Positions 1 through 9,104 are shown, numbered from the stretch's first letter. The stretch: DNA of 64,000 nt from Pseudomonas matsuisoli (GCF_014647635.1 NZ_BMPO01000002.1:186001-250000); one strand, 5' to 3'. Made by a program: numbers and translations. The notes: generated by a model not told the origin, from the sequence alone.

Positions 1-351
1 CCGGTGATCTGTACCCTCAATGAACCTGATGTGCCCGCGTTGGCGCTGGAGCAGGGCAATACGCGTTCGGCGGTTGCTCTGGAACATTGGCGGCCGTACC
101 TGGAGGGCAGTGTGGTCGTGATCGGCAACGCGCCGACCGCGCTGTTCTACCTGCTGGAAATGCTGGACGCAGGTGCGCCCAAGCCTGCACTGATCATCGG
201 TATGCCGGTAGGGTTCATTGGCGCCGCCGAATCCAAGGCCATGCTGGCCGCGGACAGCCGTGGCGTGCCCTTCGTGACCGTGTGGGGTCGACGCGGCGGC
301 AGTGCGATGTCGGCAGCCGCCGTCAATGCCCTCGCAACGGAGCGGGAATGA
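1..351 (+). CDS. cobH: Precorrin-8X methylmutase CobH, C-terminal part (cut by window edge)
   Basis: CobH moves a methyl group from C-11 to C-12 of precorrin-8X to give hydrogenobyrinate in aerobic cobalamin synthesis. The frame is open from the first base, so the start lies outside the window. About 116 residues remain and show family features: an [10 protein letters not shown]-like stretch, then [17 protein letters not shown], a [11 protein letters not shown] segment with AAESK, and a late GRRGGSAM near the end. The stop TGA overlaps the cobI start (ATGATG), so the two are translationally coupled. The call is confident from the whole C-terminal domain. Confidence 0.93.
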   Translation, partial: PVICTLNEPDVPALALEQGNTRSAVALEHWRPYLEGSVVVIGNAPTALFYLLEMLDAGAPKPALIIGMPVGFIGAAESKAMLAADSRGVPFVTVWGRRGGSAMSAAAVNALATERE

Positions 352-1094
352 TGACGCGGGGACGTTTGCTGGGGATCGGGGTAGGCCCAGGCGATCCGGA
401 GCTGATCACGCTCAAGGCACTGCGTTTGCTCCGAAGTGCACCTGTCATTGGCCACTTCGTCGCCCGCGCCAAGGCGGACAAAGGGCAGGGCGGCAATGCT
501 TTCGGCATTATCGAGGCGCATCTCGTCGCGGAACAGGTTCGCTTGCCGCTGGTGTACCCGGTCACTACGGAAAAGCTCGAACCCCCGCAAACCTACGAGG
601 GCGTGATTAGCGATTTCTACGACACCTGCGCCGTACGGATCGCCGAGTATCTCGACGCAGGCCAGGATGTCGCGGTGATTTGTGAAGGCGACCCATTCTT
701 TTACGGCTCCTACATGTATCTGCACGATCGCCTCGCGGGGCACTACGAAGCCGAGGTCGTGCCGGGTGTCTGCTCGATGCTGGGATGCGTTTCAGTGCTT
801 GGCACGCCCTTGGTGTACCGTAATCAGAACTTGTCGGTCCTATCCGGCGTGCTCCCCGAGGCCGAACTCGAAGAGCGGTTGAAGCAAGCGGATGCCGCCG
901 TAATCATGAAGCTGGGGCGCAATTTTGAGAAAGTCCGCCGTGTGCTGCAAACGCTGGGGCTGGCCGAACGCGCCCACTACGTCGAACGGGCAACCATGGC
1001 GGCCCAACGGATCGTGCCGCTGGCGGACGTCGATCCCATGTCATCGCCATATTTCTCCATGATCATCGTTCCCGGTGAAAAATGGTCGGCGTGA
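348..1094 (+). CDS. cobI: Precorrin-2 C20-methyltransferase CobI
   Basis: CobI is an SAM-dependent uroporphyrinogen-III-methylase-fold enzyme that methylates C-20 of precorrin-2. The 248-residue product has the usual family length. It carries the N-terminal [18 protein letters not shown] signature at about residues 8-25, a [13 protein letters not shown] loop in mid-protein and VVPGVCSML further on. The start at 348 was chosen because it overlaps the cobH stop; ATG 351 is an equally possible start one codon later. It is the second gene of a cob operon that continues, after a hairpin-rich gap, to cobJ. Confidence 0.94.
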   Translation: MMTRGRLLGIGVGPGDPELITLKALRLLRSAPVIGHFVARAKADKGQGGNAFGIIEAHLVAEQVRLPLVYPVTTEKLEPPQTYEGVISDFYDTCAVRIAEYLDAGQDVAVICEGDPFFYGSYMYLHDRLAGHYEAEVVPGVCSMLGCVSVLGTPLVYRNQNLSVLSGVLPEAELEERLKQADAAVIMKLGRNFEKVRRVLQTLGLAERAHYVERATMAAQRIVPLADVDPMSSPYFSMIIVPGEKWSA

Positions 1095-1142
1095 CCCGGT
1101 CGGCATGACCGGGTCACGTTGATCGGGTCATGCCCGACCGGG
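1091..1142. repeat. Nested inverted repeats between cobI and cobJ
   Basis: GTGACCCGGT at 1091-1100 pairs perfectly with ACCGGGTCAC at 1108-1117 around a 7-nt loop. A longer alternative hairpin pairs 1095-1110 with 1126-1142, with one bulged base. The two structures are mutually exclusive. There is no T-run, so a simple intrinsic terminator is unlikely. It may be a REP-like element or an mRNA-processing or attenuation structure inside the cob transcript. Confidence 0.6.
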
Positions 1143-1210
1143 ACTTCCCGTCCGGAAATGCCCGACAGCCCCATAGCTTTTTTCTGCCCTTGATTCACGA
1201 GAGTTCGTTC

Positions 1211-2869
1211 ATGACTATCACGCCCTCCATTTTCGTGCTGGGTGCCAGTGCGTTGCCCATGGCCCGCCGAATTCAGGAGGCCTACTCAGGGGCTCGCGTG
1301 TTTGGCTTGCAGGGGCGTGCCGACGCGGCCGACGTCACCTACGCCAACTTCGGTGAGGCGCTCCGCCAGCAGTACCGACAGGGCTCGCCCATCATTGCCT
1401 TATGCGCCGCCGGCATCGTCATCCGCACGCTTGCGGCATTGTTGACGGAAAAGGGCGCAGAGCCGCCAGTGCTGGCGATCGCGGAGGATGGAAGTGCGGT
1501 CGTGCCGCTGCTAGGCGGATTGGCCGGGGTCAATGAGATCGCCAAAACCCTGGCGAACCACTTGGGTGTCGCGCCGGCAATCACGACCAGCGGTGAGCTG
1601 CGTTTTGGCACTTGCCTTTTGAATCCGCCGCCGGGTTATGCCGTCGACCTGGAGCAGGGCAAGCGAGTCGTCAGCGACCTGCTGGGCGGGGCCACCGTAC
1701 AGCTGAACGAGGATACGCCCTGGCTCAAGAACGCGGATCTCCCGCTGGCCGCCAGAGGCGATCGGCGCGTGGTGGTCAGCCCGTACCGGTCAGAAGACCC
1801 GCATACGTTAGTCATTCACCCTCGCGTCGTGCTGGCCTGCGTCGCACCGGACCGTGACATATCCCGCGAGGCGCTGGACCACGCTTTATCGGCTGCCAGG
1901 CTGGCACCGCAATCGCTGGCGGCACTGATCGTGACGGGGGTGCCCCAGGCCGTCCCCAAGCTCGCTTTGCTGGCGCAGGACGTAGGCGTACCGCTGCGTT
2001 TCGTCGACGATGCGGGCGTGCTCGGCCCGGTGGAATGGGAGACGCAAGACCTTTCCTTGCACGTCGCGAATGATTCCACTTGCGCGGATAGCATGGGTAT
2101 CGCCCGAGGAAGTCTGCATGTCGTCGGCTTGGGCCCCGGGGCCGCCGGCTACATGGCACCTGCGGTACGCCAGGCATTGGACGCGGCGCAGGACGTGCTT
2201 GGTTACGAAACCTACGTGAAGATGGCCGGGCCGTTTCGCGGCGACCAATGTTTGCACGCCAGTGACAACCGTGAAGAGCTACAGCGCGCGGCGCATGCGT
2301 TCGAACTCGCCGCGCAGGGGCGGCGGGTGGTGATGGTGTCGTCCGGCGATCCTGGGGTGTTCGCGATGGCCGCAGCCGTGCTGGAAGCATTGGAAGCTTC
2401 CGATGACAGCCGCTGGCACGGGGTTGCACTGCACATCGTGCCAGGTATCACCGCGGCGATGGCTGCAGCGTCCTGCGCAGGCGCGCCACTGGGCCACGAT
2501 TTTTGCTTGATCTCGCTTTCGGACAACCTCAAGCCGTGGTCCGTCATCGAGCACCGATTGCGCCATGCGTCGGCGGCTGACCTGGTCATGGCGTTCTACA
2601 ACCCGATCTCCAAGTCACGCCCGTGGCAGCTAGGGCAGGCGCTCGATCTGATTCGCGGTTACCGGGCGCCGGACACACAGGTAGTGCTCGGCAGAGATAT
2701 TGGTCGGCCAGCAGAGTCGCTGAAGCTGACGACGCTCGGTGAGCTCACTCCTGATCAGGTAGACATGCGGACGATGGTCATCATCGGTTCCAGTCAGACC
2801 CGGCGTTTCAGCAGTGGCAAGCGAGAGTGGGTCTACAGCCCACGGTGGTATCCGGCTGACAGTCGCTGA
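1211..2869 (+). CDS. cobJ: CbiG-CobJ fusion: cobalt-precorrin-5A hydrolase-like domain plus precorrin-3B C17-methyltransferase
   Basis: This is a 552-residue two-part protein. The first ~290 residues are CbiG-like: an N-terminal domain with ALCAAGIVIRTLAALL at about 60-80, a middle segment with LLGGLAGVNEIA at about 100, and a C-terminal CbiG/CobE-like segment. From about residue 300 (LHVVGLGPGAAGYMAP) to the end it is a CobJ methyltransferase, with SSGDPGVFAMA and HIVPGITAAMAAA loops and an AFYNPISKSRPWQ motif. Similar fusions are known in Pseudomonas. The start at 1211 matches the beginning of the CbiG domain; an upstream in-frame ATG at 1130 lies in the hairpin and is less likely. A separate cobE is present downstream, so this domain type occurs twice. 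Confidence 0.9.
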   Translation: MTITPSIFVLGASALPMARRIQEAYSGARVFGLQGRADAADVTYANFGEALRQQYRQGSPIIALCAAGIVIRTLAALLTEKGAEPPVLAIAEDGSAVVPLLGGLAGVNEIAKTLANHLGVAPAITTSGELRFGTCLLNPPPGYAVDLEQGKRVVSDLLGGATVQLNEDTPWLKNADLPLAARGDRRVVVSPYRSEDPHTLVIHPRVVLACVAPDRDISREALDHALSAARLAPQSLAALIVTGVPQAVPKLALLAQDVGVPLRFVDDAGVLGPVEWETQDLSLHVANDSTCADSMGIARGSLHVVGLGPGAAGYMAPAVRQALDAAQDVLGYETYVKMAGPFRGDQCLHASDNREELQRAAHAFELAAQGRRVVMVSSGDPGVFAMAAAVLEALEASDDSRWHGVALHIVPGITAAMAAASCAGAPLGHDFCLISLSDNLKPWSVIEHRLRHASAADLVMAFYNPISKSRPWQLGQALDLIRGYRAPDTQVVLGRDIGRPAESLKLTTLGELTPDQVDMRTMVIIGSSQTRRFSSGKREWVYSPRWYPADSR

Positions 2870-2949
2870 GGCCGGCTTGGGGGGGCATCAAGCGCGCTGC
2901 TCTGGAGGCACTGCGCTGGCAATCAATCGGTGTCGCCTATTCCATCGCT

Positions 2950-3117
2950 TCGCAGCTAAGACGGATCGCCGCCCGGCCGCTCCTACAGGACCGCGGCGCC
3001 CATCGTGCATCGTGGGCAATCATATTGCCTGAGAGCTGATCGCCAGCAAGCTGGCTCCTACGAAAAGTCACGATACTGTAGGAGCCAGCCGGGCTGCGAT
3101 CAGCTTGCTGGCGATCA
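2950..3117. repeat. REP-type palindromes downstream of cobJ
   Basis: The segment GATCGCCAGCAAGCTGGCTC at 3038-3057, running on to CTAC, recurs inverted at 3078-3117 as GTAGGAGCCAGC followed by GCTTGCTGGCGATC. The two form a large imperfect hairpin. A further partial unit (GGATCGCCGCCCGG..CGCTCCTAC) lies at about 2960-2990. The GTAGGAGC/TGGCGATC signature is that of Pseudomonas REP elements. The cluster sits between the convergent cobJ and cobF genes, where it may also end transcription. Confidence 0.8.
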
Positions 3118-3152
3118 GGCCGTATAGCCGACTCCTGACTTCCAGGTGTCAC

Positions 3153-3920
3153 TCAATCCGCAGCCCCTCGCCGCAACAGATAACTGTCCATGATCCAACC
3201 ATGCTTTTCCCGTAGTTCCCGGCGCGCGTCGCGGATGGATTCCGCAACCTCGTCCAGCGCGCCCGCGATCAATACCTCATCGGCGCTTCCCACGTAGGCG
3301 CCCCAGTAAATCGTCAGCCCCTGGCCGACGAAACCGGTATAGGTATCGCGCGCGTCGAGCATCACCAATACGCTGTCCAGTGCTTCTGGGAAGCCCTGTT
3401 CGGCCAGGCGTCGGGCAGGCATGACCTGGAACGCATTACCAATGCTGTTGAAACAAACCTTATGCCGTGCAGCGAGCGCTTGCAGGCTGCTGATACCGGG
3501 GATCACTTCGTAGTCGATGGCCAGCCGACCGGCGGCGGCAATGTCCGCGACGATGCGGATCGTGCTGTCGTAAAGCGCTGGGTCGCCCCACACCAGGAAC
3601 GCGCCGCATTCGCCGTCGGCGAGCTGCTCATCGATCATCCATTCGAAGACTTCGCGCTTGTCCTGGTTGAGGTCGTCTACGCTGCTGCGATAGTTCGGTA
3701 CGTTGCGGATACGTTCGGGGCAGTCACCTTCGATGAAGCGATAGTCGGTGCCATCGATGACCTCTTCGCACAGGCGCCTCCGGTGATCGATGAGCGTACC
3801 CTTGGAAGGGCCCTTATCCATGAGAAAGAACGCATCGGCGCGGTTCATCGCCTTGATGGCCTGCCGGGTCAGGTGGTCCGGGTCGCCGGCACCGATACCG
3901 ATGATCAGGATCTGTTTCAC
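3153..3920 (-). CDS. cobF: Precorrin-6A synthase (deacetylating) CobF
   Basis: CobF methylates C-1 of precorrin-5 and releases acetate, giving precorrin-6A. It exists only in the aerobic pathway. The 255-residue product starts KQILIIGIGAGDPDHLTRQAI, the SAM-binding P-loop of the family. It also has MDKGPSKGTLIDHRR, LVWGDPALYDSTIRI and a YEVIPGISSLQALAARHKV loop. A GTG start at 3920 was chosen because GGAGGT lies 7 nt upstream; an upstream in-frame ATG at 3956 has no such site. It is transcribed away from cobE and towards cobJ, alone on this strand. Confidence 0.92.
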   Translation of the reverse strand: MKQILIIGIGAGDPDHLTRQAIKAMNRADAFFLMDKGPSKGTLIDHRRRLCEEVIDGTDYRFIEGDCPERIRNVPNYRSSVDDLNQDKREVFEWMIDEQLADGECGAFLVWGDPALYDSTIRIVADIAAAGRLAIDYEVIPGISSLQALAARHKVCFNSIGNAFQVMPARRLAEQGFPEALDSVLVMLDARDTYTGFVGQGLTIYWGAYVGSADEVLIAGALDEVAESIRDARRELREKHGWIMDSYLLRRGAAD

Positions 3921-4141
3921 ATGGACCTCCGCGTGCCCGTTTTGCATCCGGCGCAAGGCTACGCAGGGGGATGGGTGGGGTCAATGGCAAGGCGCGTAGG
4001 CTCGTGGAGACCGGACGCATTCGGATCAAGCGGCCTCCAGCCGTTACTCGAAACAGCGCGATGACTGCGCCGAATGCGCGGAATGGTTGACGCCGGGTAA
4101 GGGGCGTGATGTCCTCCCGCGCCTTGACCCAGGCCAGGCCC

Positions 4142-4582
4142 ATGACGCTCATGCCCGTCCACGATACCTCTCTTGCAACCCCCTCGGTCGTTATCGGGAT
4201 TGGGTGCCGCCGTAATTGCCCGCTGGCCGAACTGATCGAGCTGGTAGCCGCCGCTCTGCAAGAGGTCGACCTATCACTTGCATGCGTCCGCGCGGTAGCT
4301 ACACATCATCAGAAGTGTGATGAGCCCGCGCTGAACGAATTGGCGGCCTGGTTGCAATGCGAGTTAGTGCTGCTTGAACCCGCTGCGCTTGAGGCGACGA
4401 GCGCTCGTGTGAGCGGTATCTCCCTGGCTGCGCAGCATGCGTTGGGCGTCGGAAGTGTCGCAGAAGCCAGTGCATTGGCCTGCGCGGACGGCCTGGGTCG
4501 AGGGCGGTCCACGTTGCGACTGACCAAACGTAAAAGTGCTAACGCCACCTTGGCGATCGCCACTGTTTCGGAGGATGCATGA
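4142..4582 (+). CDS. cobE: Cobalamin biosynthesis protein CobE
   Basis: CobE is a small protein related to the C-terminal domain of CbiG and needed for efficient aerobic cobalamin synthesis; its exact step is debated. The product (about 146 residues from 4142) has the VVIGIGCRRNCP signature near the start, a region rich in acidic and Ala residues, and the late SVAEASALACADG.GRGRSTLRLTKRK block seen in CbiG/CobE proteins. The start is uncertain: 4109 has AAGGGG just upstream, 4142 and 4151 fit the usual short N-terminus. It overlaps cobM by ATGA, so the pair is coupled. Confidence 0.85.
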   Translation: MTLMPVHDTSLATPSVVIGIGCRRNCPLAELIELVAAALQEVDLSLACVRAVATHHQKCDEPALNELAAWLQCELVLLEPAALEATSARVSGISLAAQHALGVGSVAEASALACADGLGRGRSTLRLTKRKSANATLAIATVSEDA

Positions 4583-5322
4583 CTGTCTATTTCATCGGCG
4601 CCGGGCCAGGCGATCCTGAGCTCATCACCGTCAAAGGTCAGCGATTGATCCGCGAATGCCCGGTCATTGTTTATGCAGGATCACTGGTGCCGCCAGCCGT
4701 GCTCGAAGGGCATCGCGCAGACCAGGTGGTTAACTCCGCAGAGCTAGACCTTGATCGCATCATCGAGGTGCTCGCCGATGCGCACGCCAACGGGCAGCAC
4801 GTCGCGCGCGTCCATTCGGGTGACCCGTCGCTATACGGTGCGATCGGCGAGCAGATCCGCGCTCTGCGTGAACGGGGCATTCCGTTCGAAATCATCCCCG
4901 GGGTCACCGCGACCGCCGCGTGTGCTGCATTACTGGAGCGGGAGCTCACGCTGCCCGGTATTTCGCAAACGGTGATCCTCACGCGATATGGCACCACATC
5001 GCCCATGCCTGAAGGTGAAGCCCTGGCCGATCTGGCGCGGCACCGTGCCACGTTGGCGATTCATTTGGGAGTGAAGCACATCGCCGCGATCGTCGATGAT
5101 CTATTGCCGCATTACGGCGCGGACTGCCCGGTCGCGGTCGTCTTCCGTGCCAGTTGGCCGGATCAGGAAGTCGTCAAAGGCACGTTGTCAGGCATCGCCG
5201 CAAAGGTCGCGGACAAGGGCATCCGTCGTACCGCGTTGATCCTGGTTGGGCGGGTACTGGAGGACGACACATTCGACCCCTCTCGGCTGTACGGCACCGA
5301 ATCGCCCCACGACTTTCGCTGA
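4579..5322 (+). CDS. cobM: Precorrin-4 C11-methyltransferase CobM
   Basis: CobM adds the C-11 methyl group to precorrin-4, giving precorrin-5. The 247-residue product opens with [21 protein letters not shown], has YAGSLVPP and RVHSGDPSLYGAIGEQ in the first half, and FEIIPGVTATAACAALLERELTLP and LTRYGTTSPMPEGE in the middle. All are characteristic of CobM/CbiF. The length is normal. The ATG overlaps the last codons of cobE. No further cob gene follows, so the cluster ends here. Confidence 0.95.
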   Translation: MTVYFIGAGPGDPELITVKGQRLIRECPVIVYAGSLVPPAVLEGHRADQVVNSAELDLDRIIEVLADAHANGQHVARVHSGDPSLYGAIGEQIRALRERGIPFEIIPGVTATAACAALLERELTLPGISQTVILTRYGTTSPMPEGEALADLARHRATLAIHLGVKHIAAIVDDLLPHYGADCPVAVVFRASWPDQEVVKGTLSGIAAKVADKGIRRTALILVGRVLEDDTFDPSRLYGTESPHDFR

Positions 5323-5364
5323 CGCCAATTCAAACGTGTGCCCTGGTTGCGCCCGCTGCTCTTC

Positions 5365-5403
5365 GTAGGAGCGGTGGGGCGGCCACCTGCCTTGGCCGCG
5401 AAG
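5365..5403. repeat. REP element after cobM
   Basis: GTAGGAGCGGTGG followed by GCGGCCACCTGCCTTGGCCG and CGAAG has the GTAGGAGCG...GGCCGCGAA layout of Pseudomonas REP sequences. It lies in the 126-bp gap between the convergent cobM and acetyltransferase genes. Confidence 0.65.
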
Positions 5404-5448
5404 CGAACTGGTAGGCGACGCAGACTGGCTGATCCCAAACAACAACCG

Positions 5449-6015
5449 CTAACCCAACCGCCTCGCAGCCCAATCCGCTTGCGTCAATCGATACAGGCAA
5501 TGCACTCGCAATGGGCTGTCATCCGGTACTGAAGGGTGACTGAACGTCATCGCGTCCTCACGCATGCCCAGCCGGTCCATGACTGCACGCGATCGCGCGT
5601 TACGTAGCGCGGTAAAGGCAACGATCTCGTGCAACTGTAACTGCTCGAAACCAACCGCCAGCGCCTCGCGTGCCGCTTCGGTCGCATAGCCCTGACCCCA
5701 GGCATCCCTTGATAGACGCCAGCCAATCTCGATGCAGGGCGAAAATGGCAAGTCTACCGTCGGCGCGTGCAGGCCGACGAAGCCGATGAAGCGTCCATCC
5801 TTACAGGTTTCCACCGCCCAAAAACCCCAGCCATTTTCCGCAATGAGCGCGGCGCACCGATCCGCCATGGCATCGCTCTGGGCGCGCGTCAGACGGCGCG
5901 GGAAATAACGCATGACCTCTGGGTCCGCGTTCAGCCGGGCGAGTAGAGGGTAGTCGGCTGGTTTCCATTGGCGGAGCCGAAGGCGGGCGGTCGTACGTTC
6001 GATAGGGCTTGGCAC
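5449..6015 (-). CDS. GNAT-family N-acetyltransferase, RimJ/RimL type
   Basis: The 188-residue protein begins with the family pattern ERTTARLRLRQWKPADYPLLARLNADPEVMRYF. It continues with WAVETCKDGRFIGFVGLH (strands 3-4), EIGWRLSRDAWGQGYATEAAREAL (the acetyl-CoA pyrophosphate-binding loop, QGYATE) and a late NARSRAVMDRLGMREDA. This places it with RimJ/RimL-like acetyltransferases, which modify N-termini or small amines. The substrate cannot be told. It stands alone between REP-rich spacers. Confidence 0.88.
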   Translation of the reverse strand: MPSPIERTTARLRLRQWKPADYPLLARLNADPEVMRYFPRRLTRAQSDAMADRCAALIAENGWGFWAVETCKDGRFIGFVGLHAPTVDLPFSPCIEIGWRLSRDAWGQGYATEAAREALAVGFEQLQLHEIVAFTALRNARSRAVMDRLGMREDAMTFSHPSVPDDSPLRVHCLYRLTQADWAARRLG

Positions 6016-6155
6016 AAGATCACGCTGGCAAAACGAAAGACGCCGTTATCGGCCTCGTGATGCTTTATTGCAAGTACACCAGGCGGCAATCCGGGAAAAA
6101 GTGAATCGACCTTCATGCCGACGGTGCGTCCGATCCTTCATCGCAAATCTCGGAT

Positions 6156-6620
6156 CTAAGTGTTCGAGGCGTTCTTCCCTCGAGCCCCTGCGTCTTCTTC
6201 ACAAAGACGTTTGAGGATCGCCAATGCCCTGGGAAATGCCTCCGACATGAAGTTTTCGTATTCGCCCAGCGTGTCGAGGCTGACCTGCAGCGCCGTCCCT
6301 TTGCCCTGATCCATGAAGCGGTAGTCTTCATAAAACGGTGTATGGAGGAGATCGTTTTTTTCCACACCGTTTTCGAGGGTACCGCGATGCTCGATCGAGA
6401 TGAGCTCATAAGGTTGGTTGCCCTTGATGACCGCGACCATGCCGTCACCGTTGGGCGAAAGGAAGCGAATCGTCTCGCCCTGTTCCCATGAGCCTTCGTA
6501 GTAAGAGCCTTCGCAGAAGGCGGAGGTCCAGCGCCGGTAGGTGTCCGGCGCCAGCATGATGTCCCATACGCGCTTGCGTGGTGCATCGATCGACACATCG
6601 AATGTGAGCGTTGTTTTCAT
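6156..6620 (-). CDS. SRPBCC (START/AHSA1-like) domain protein
   Basis: The 154-residue product begins with FDVSIDAPRKRVWDIMLAPDTYRRWTSAFCEGSYYEGSWEQGETIRF, the typical opening of the AHSA1-like hydrophobic-pocket fold. It ends in a C-terminal helix (EAFPRALAILKRLCEED). It has no signal peptide. Such proteins bind small hydrophobic ligands, or act in stress or as Hsp90 co-factors; the ligand is unknown here. It is followed 55 bp away by the PQQ-type dehydrogenase on the same strand, with no sign of coupling. Confidence 0.8.
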   Translation of the reverse strand: MKTTLTFDVSIDAPRKRVWDIMLAPDTYRRWTSAFCEGSYYEGSWEQGETIRFLSPNGDGMVAVIKGNQPYELISIEHRGTLENGVEKNDLLHTPFYEDYRFMDQGKGTALQVSLDTLGEYENFMSEAFPRALAILKRLCEEDAGARGKNASNT

Positions 6621-6674
6621 GCGACCTCCGATTGAGTGGCGTGCGACAGCATGGGTCTTGGTGCCAGTCTGGTT

Positions 6675-7805
6675 CTACTTCGGACGAAGTTCCAGCAAAC
6701 GCCCGCCCGCGCCATCCTCCAGAATCCATATCGCACCGTCGGGACCTTGTTCGACCTCCCGGATACGGGTGCCCATTGCATAGCGCTCCGTCTCACCCGC
6801 TTCTTCGCCGTTGAAACGGATGCGGACGAGAGCCTCGGACGACAGGCCGCCGATGAACGCGTTGCCTTTCCACTCCGAAAACAGATCGCCGTCATAGATC
6901 ATCAGGCCGGCGGGGGAGATGACTGGCGTCCAGGTTATCTTCGGCGCGATGAATTCAGGTCGCGTGGAATGATCGGGAATGGGGCGGCCACCATAGTGAT
7001 CGCCGTTCGAGACTTCCGGGTAACCGTAATTGCCGCCGCGTTGAATGAGGTTCAGCTCGTCGCCGCCTTGCGGGCCCATTTCCTGTTCCCATAACCGACC
7101 TTGCGCATCGAAGGCGATACCCAGTGGGTTGCGATGGCCAAGCGACCAGATTTGCGCGGTGACGCCGCCTTGATCGGCAAACGGGTTGTCGGGCGGAACG
7201 CTGCCGTCGTCGTTTAGCCGAAGTATTTTCCCCATATTGCTCTTCATGTCTTGGGCAGGGGTGAACTTCTGTCGCTCGCCTGAGGCGACCCACAGCTTGC
7301 CATCTGGGCCGAATGCCATGCGGTGACCGTAGTGACCACCGCCAGTGACCTTTGGCGTTTGCCGCCAGATCACTTCGGCATCGCTCAGCGACCCATCGCC
7401 GTTGCTGTCGAGCTCGAGCTTGGCGCGCAGGATGGCGGCGCCACGGTTACCGCCTTCACCCGCTTCGGCGTAACTCAGGTAGACGTAGTGATTCTCGGCA
7501 AATTGCGGGTGAATGATGACATCGCCTAACCCGCCCTGGCCGCCGTATGCGACCTCGGGTACGCCTTCGATATCGTGGGCTTTGCCGGTCTTCACATCGA
7601 TGTGTTTGAGCATCCCTTCTTTTTCGGTGATAAGCGCTGTGCCATCGGGCAGAAACGTCATGGCCCAGGGTTCTGCAAGCGTGGCGCGCGGCGTCGCGGT
7701 GAAGGGCCATTGCGCGGTAGGCACTGCAATCGGCGCGGACAGCGTGGAGAAGGACATCAGTCCAAGGGCGAAACCACTGGCGATATGGATCGAAAGACGC
7801 GTCAT
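6675..7805 (-). CDS. PQQ-dependent soluble aldose sugar dehydrogenase-like protein (Asd/YliI family)
   Basis: This is a six-bladed beta-propeller quinoprotein of about 376 residues, made with an N-terminal signal peptide (hydrophobic [15 protein letters not shown], residues ~8-23). Family motifs include [86 protein letters not shown] and [10 protein letters not shown]. It probably oxidises aldoses in the periplasm using PQQ. The start at 7805 was chosen because GGAAAGG lies 7 nt upstream; the ATG two codons earlier is too close to it. A second quinoprotein-like gene lies 1.4 kb away, not in the same operon. Confidence 0.88.
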   Translation of the reverse strand: MTRLSIHIASGFALGLMSFSTLSAPIAVPTAQWPFTATPRATLAEPWAMTFLPDGTALITEKEGMLKHIDVKTGKAHDIEGVPEVAYGGQGGLGDVIIHPQFAENHYVYLSYAEAGEGGNRGAAILRAKLELDSNGDGSLSDAEVIWRQTPKVTGGGHYGHRMAFGPDGKLWVASGERQKFTPAQDMKSNMGKILRLNDDGSVPPDNPFADQGGVTAQIWSLGHRNPLGIAFDAQGRLWEQEMGPQGGDELNLIQRGGNYGYPEVSNGDHYGGRPIPDHSTRPEFIAPKITWTPVISPAGLMIYDGDLFSEWKGNAFIGGLSSEALVRIRFNGEEAGETERYAMGTRIREVEQGPDGAIWILEDGAGGRLLELRPK

Positions 7806-7927
7806 GACCATCCTTTCCGAAAAGGTGAGGCCTTTCACGTTACTGCGATCATTAAAGGAAAAAGAAACTGGATTTGTTACCTGAGGCGTCAGGCACTCTT
7901 TCCTGCCAGTTGCCCCTTGGCAGCGGA

Positions 7928-8000
7928 ATCGCGGGTTTCACCCGCCCTACTTGAATCGCGCGAGACTCCATCCTCGTAGACCGGGTGAAACCCGGGTGCC
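7928..8000. repeat. Paired CGGGTTTCACCCG palindromes
   Basis: CGCGGGTTTCACCCGCCCTAC at about 7930-7950 and GTAGACCGGGTGAAACCCGG at about 7976-7995 are each palindromic and are inverted copies of each other, so the segment can fold into one long hairpin. The same kind of CCTAC/GTAGG-bordered palindrome occurs at several other intergenic points in the window. Confidence 0.65.
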
Positions 8001-8031
8001 GCGGTGGTGAGTCAAACCCCGTCCTGTGGTT

Positions 8032-8424
8032 TCAGCCTTCATAGAGCTCAAGTGGCAGCCCATCCGGGTCTGCGAAAAACGTGAACCGTCGCCCGGTGTA
8101 CTCGTCGACGCGAATAGGCTCTACCGCGATGCCTTTCGCTTCCAGCGCCGTCTTGCACTCCGCTACGTCGCTGACCGTGAAAGCAAGATGCCGCAGCCCT
8201 TGTGCTTCAGGGCGCGATGGGCGCGGCGGTGCATCGGGAAACGAAAAAAGCTCGATCTGGCCACCTCCCGGCAGCGCAAGATCAAGCTTGTAGGACTGGC
8301 GTGCCTCACGGTAATGCTCAGCGATGACGGCGAGCCCCAAGGTTTCCACATAGAAGGCTCGGGACGTGGGGTAGTCCGAGCAAATGATGGCGGCATGATG
8401 AATCGTTTGCAGCATATCGGGCAC
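8032..8424 (-). CDS. VOC-family metalloenzyme (glyoxalase I-like, GloA2/YaeR type)
   Basis: The 130-residue protein is a vicinal-oxygen-chelate domain. It has two beta-alpha-beta-beta-beta repeats, with IHHAAIICSDYPTSRAFYVETLGL in the first and LRHLAFTVSDV and FFADPDGLPLELYE in the second. Metal ligands expected in this family are present: His near residues 9-10, Glu in GGQIELFSFP, His in RHLAF and Glu in LELYE. It resembles the GloA2/SMU1112c group, whose substrate is poorly defined. It is followed on the same strand 10 bp from the TRIC-type channel gene. Confidence 0.85.
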   Translation of the reverse strand: MPDMLQTIHHAAIICSDYPTSRAFYVETLGLAVIAEHYREARQSYKLDLALPGGGQIELFSFPDAPPRPSRPEAQGLRHLAFTVSDVAECKTALEAKGIAVEPIRVDEYTGRRFTFFADPDGLPLELYEG

Positions 8425-8434
8425 CGTTCGGTTG

Positions 8435-9061
8435 TCAGCGATCTCGTTCCAACAGGCGCATGTGGGGTAGGGCGAGATGCCAGCGTATCGCCGCGAGCCG
8501 GATGCTCAGGACAATCAGCATCGCCACGCCTGTGACCAGCCCTGTCGGCAGATGGAAATAGCTTAAGGACAGGTAAGCGGCGGAACCTGCGATGCAGGCA
8601 GTCGCATAGATTTCACGCTGAAAGATCAGGGGAATCTCATTACAGATAATGTCACGCATTACACCGCCCGCGACGCCTGTCATCACACCCATGATGACGG
8701 CAGTGCTTGGGGGAGTGGGCTGTTGCAACGCCGCCTCAGTGCCGATGACGGTAAAGACAGCGAGCCCGAAAGCATCTGCTATCAGCAGAATGCGCTGCGG
8801 GATAGGGCGCGTGAAACGTACCCAAGCCACGGTGCCGATGGCGGCGAGCGAGGCGACGATGATGTAGGTGTCGTTACCGATCCAGCTCACCGGATGGCGC
8901 CCGAGGATGACGTCACGTAGTGTCCCGCCGCCCAATGCCGTGACGATCGCCACGACCATCACACCGAACAGGTCCATCGATTTGCGCCCGGCGACCAGCG
9001 CGCCGGATATCGCAAAAACCGCAACGCCGAAAAGATCGAACAAGTAGAACCAGGAAATCAT
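8435..9061 (-). CDS. Trimeric intracellular cation channel family protein (YicG/UPF0126)
   Basis: The product (~208 residues from ATG 9061) is an inner-membrane protein made of two repeats of three helices. Each repeat carries a Gly-rich GG-x-x-RD motif: ALGGGTLRDVILGR in the first and GVAGGVMRDIICNEIP in the second, the hallmark of bacterial TRIC channels. The first helix is FYLFDLFGVAVFAISGALVAGRKSMDLFGV. Bacterial members conduct K+ or other cations; some may transport glycine. An in-frame ATG at 9076 is also possible. Confidence 0.88.
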   Translation of the reverse strand: MISWFYLFDLFGVAVFAISGALVAGRKSMDLFGVMVVAIVTALGGGTLRDVILGRHPVSWIGNDTYIIVASLAAIGTVAWVRFTRPIPQRILLIADAFGLAVFTVIGTEAALQQPTPPSTAVIMGVMTGVAGGVMRDIICNEIPLIFQREIYATACIAGSAAYLSLSYFHLPTGLVTGVAMLIVLSIRLAAIRWHLALPHMRLLERDR

Positions 9062-9104
9062 GGCAACGCCGCGCATCGTTCAGACAAGCGCCAAGCATCG
9101 CAAA

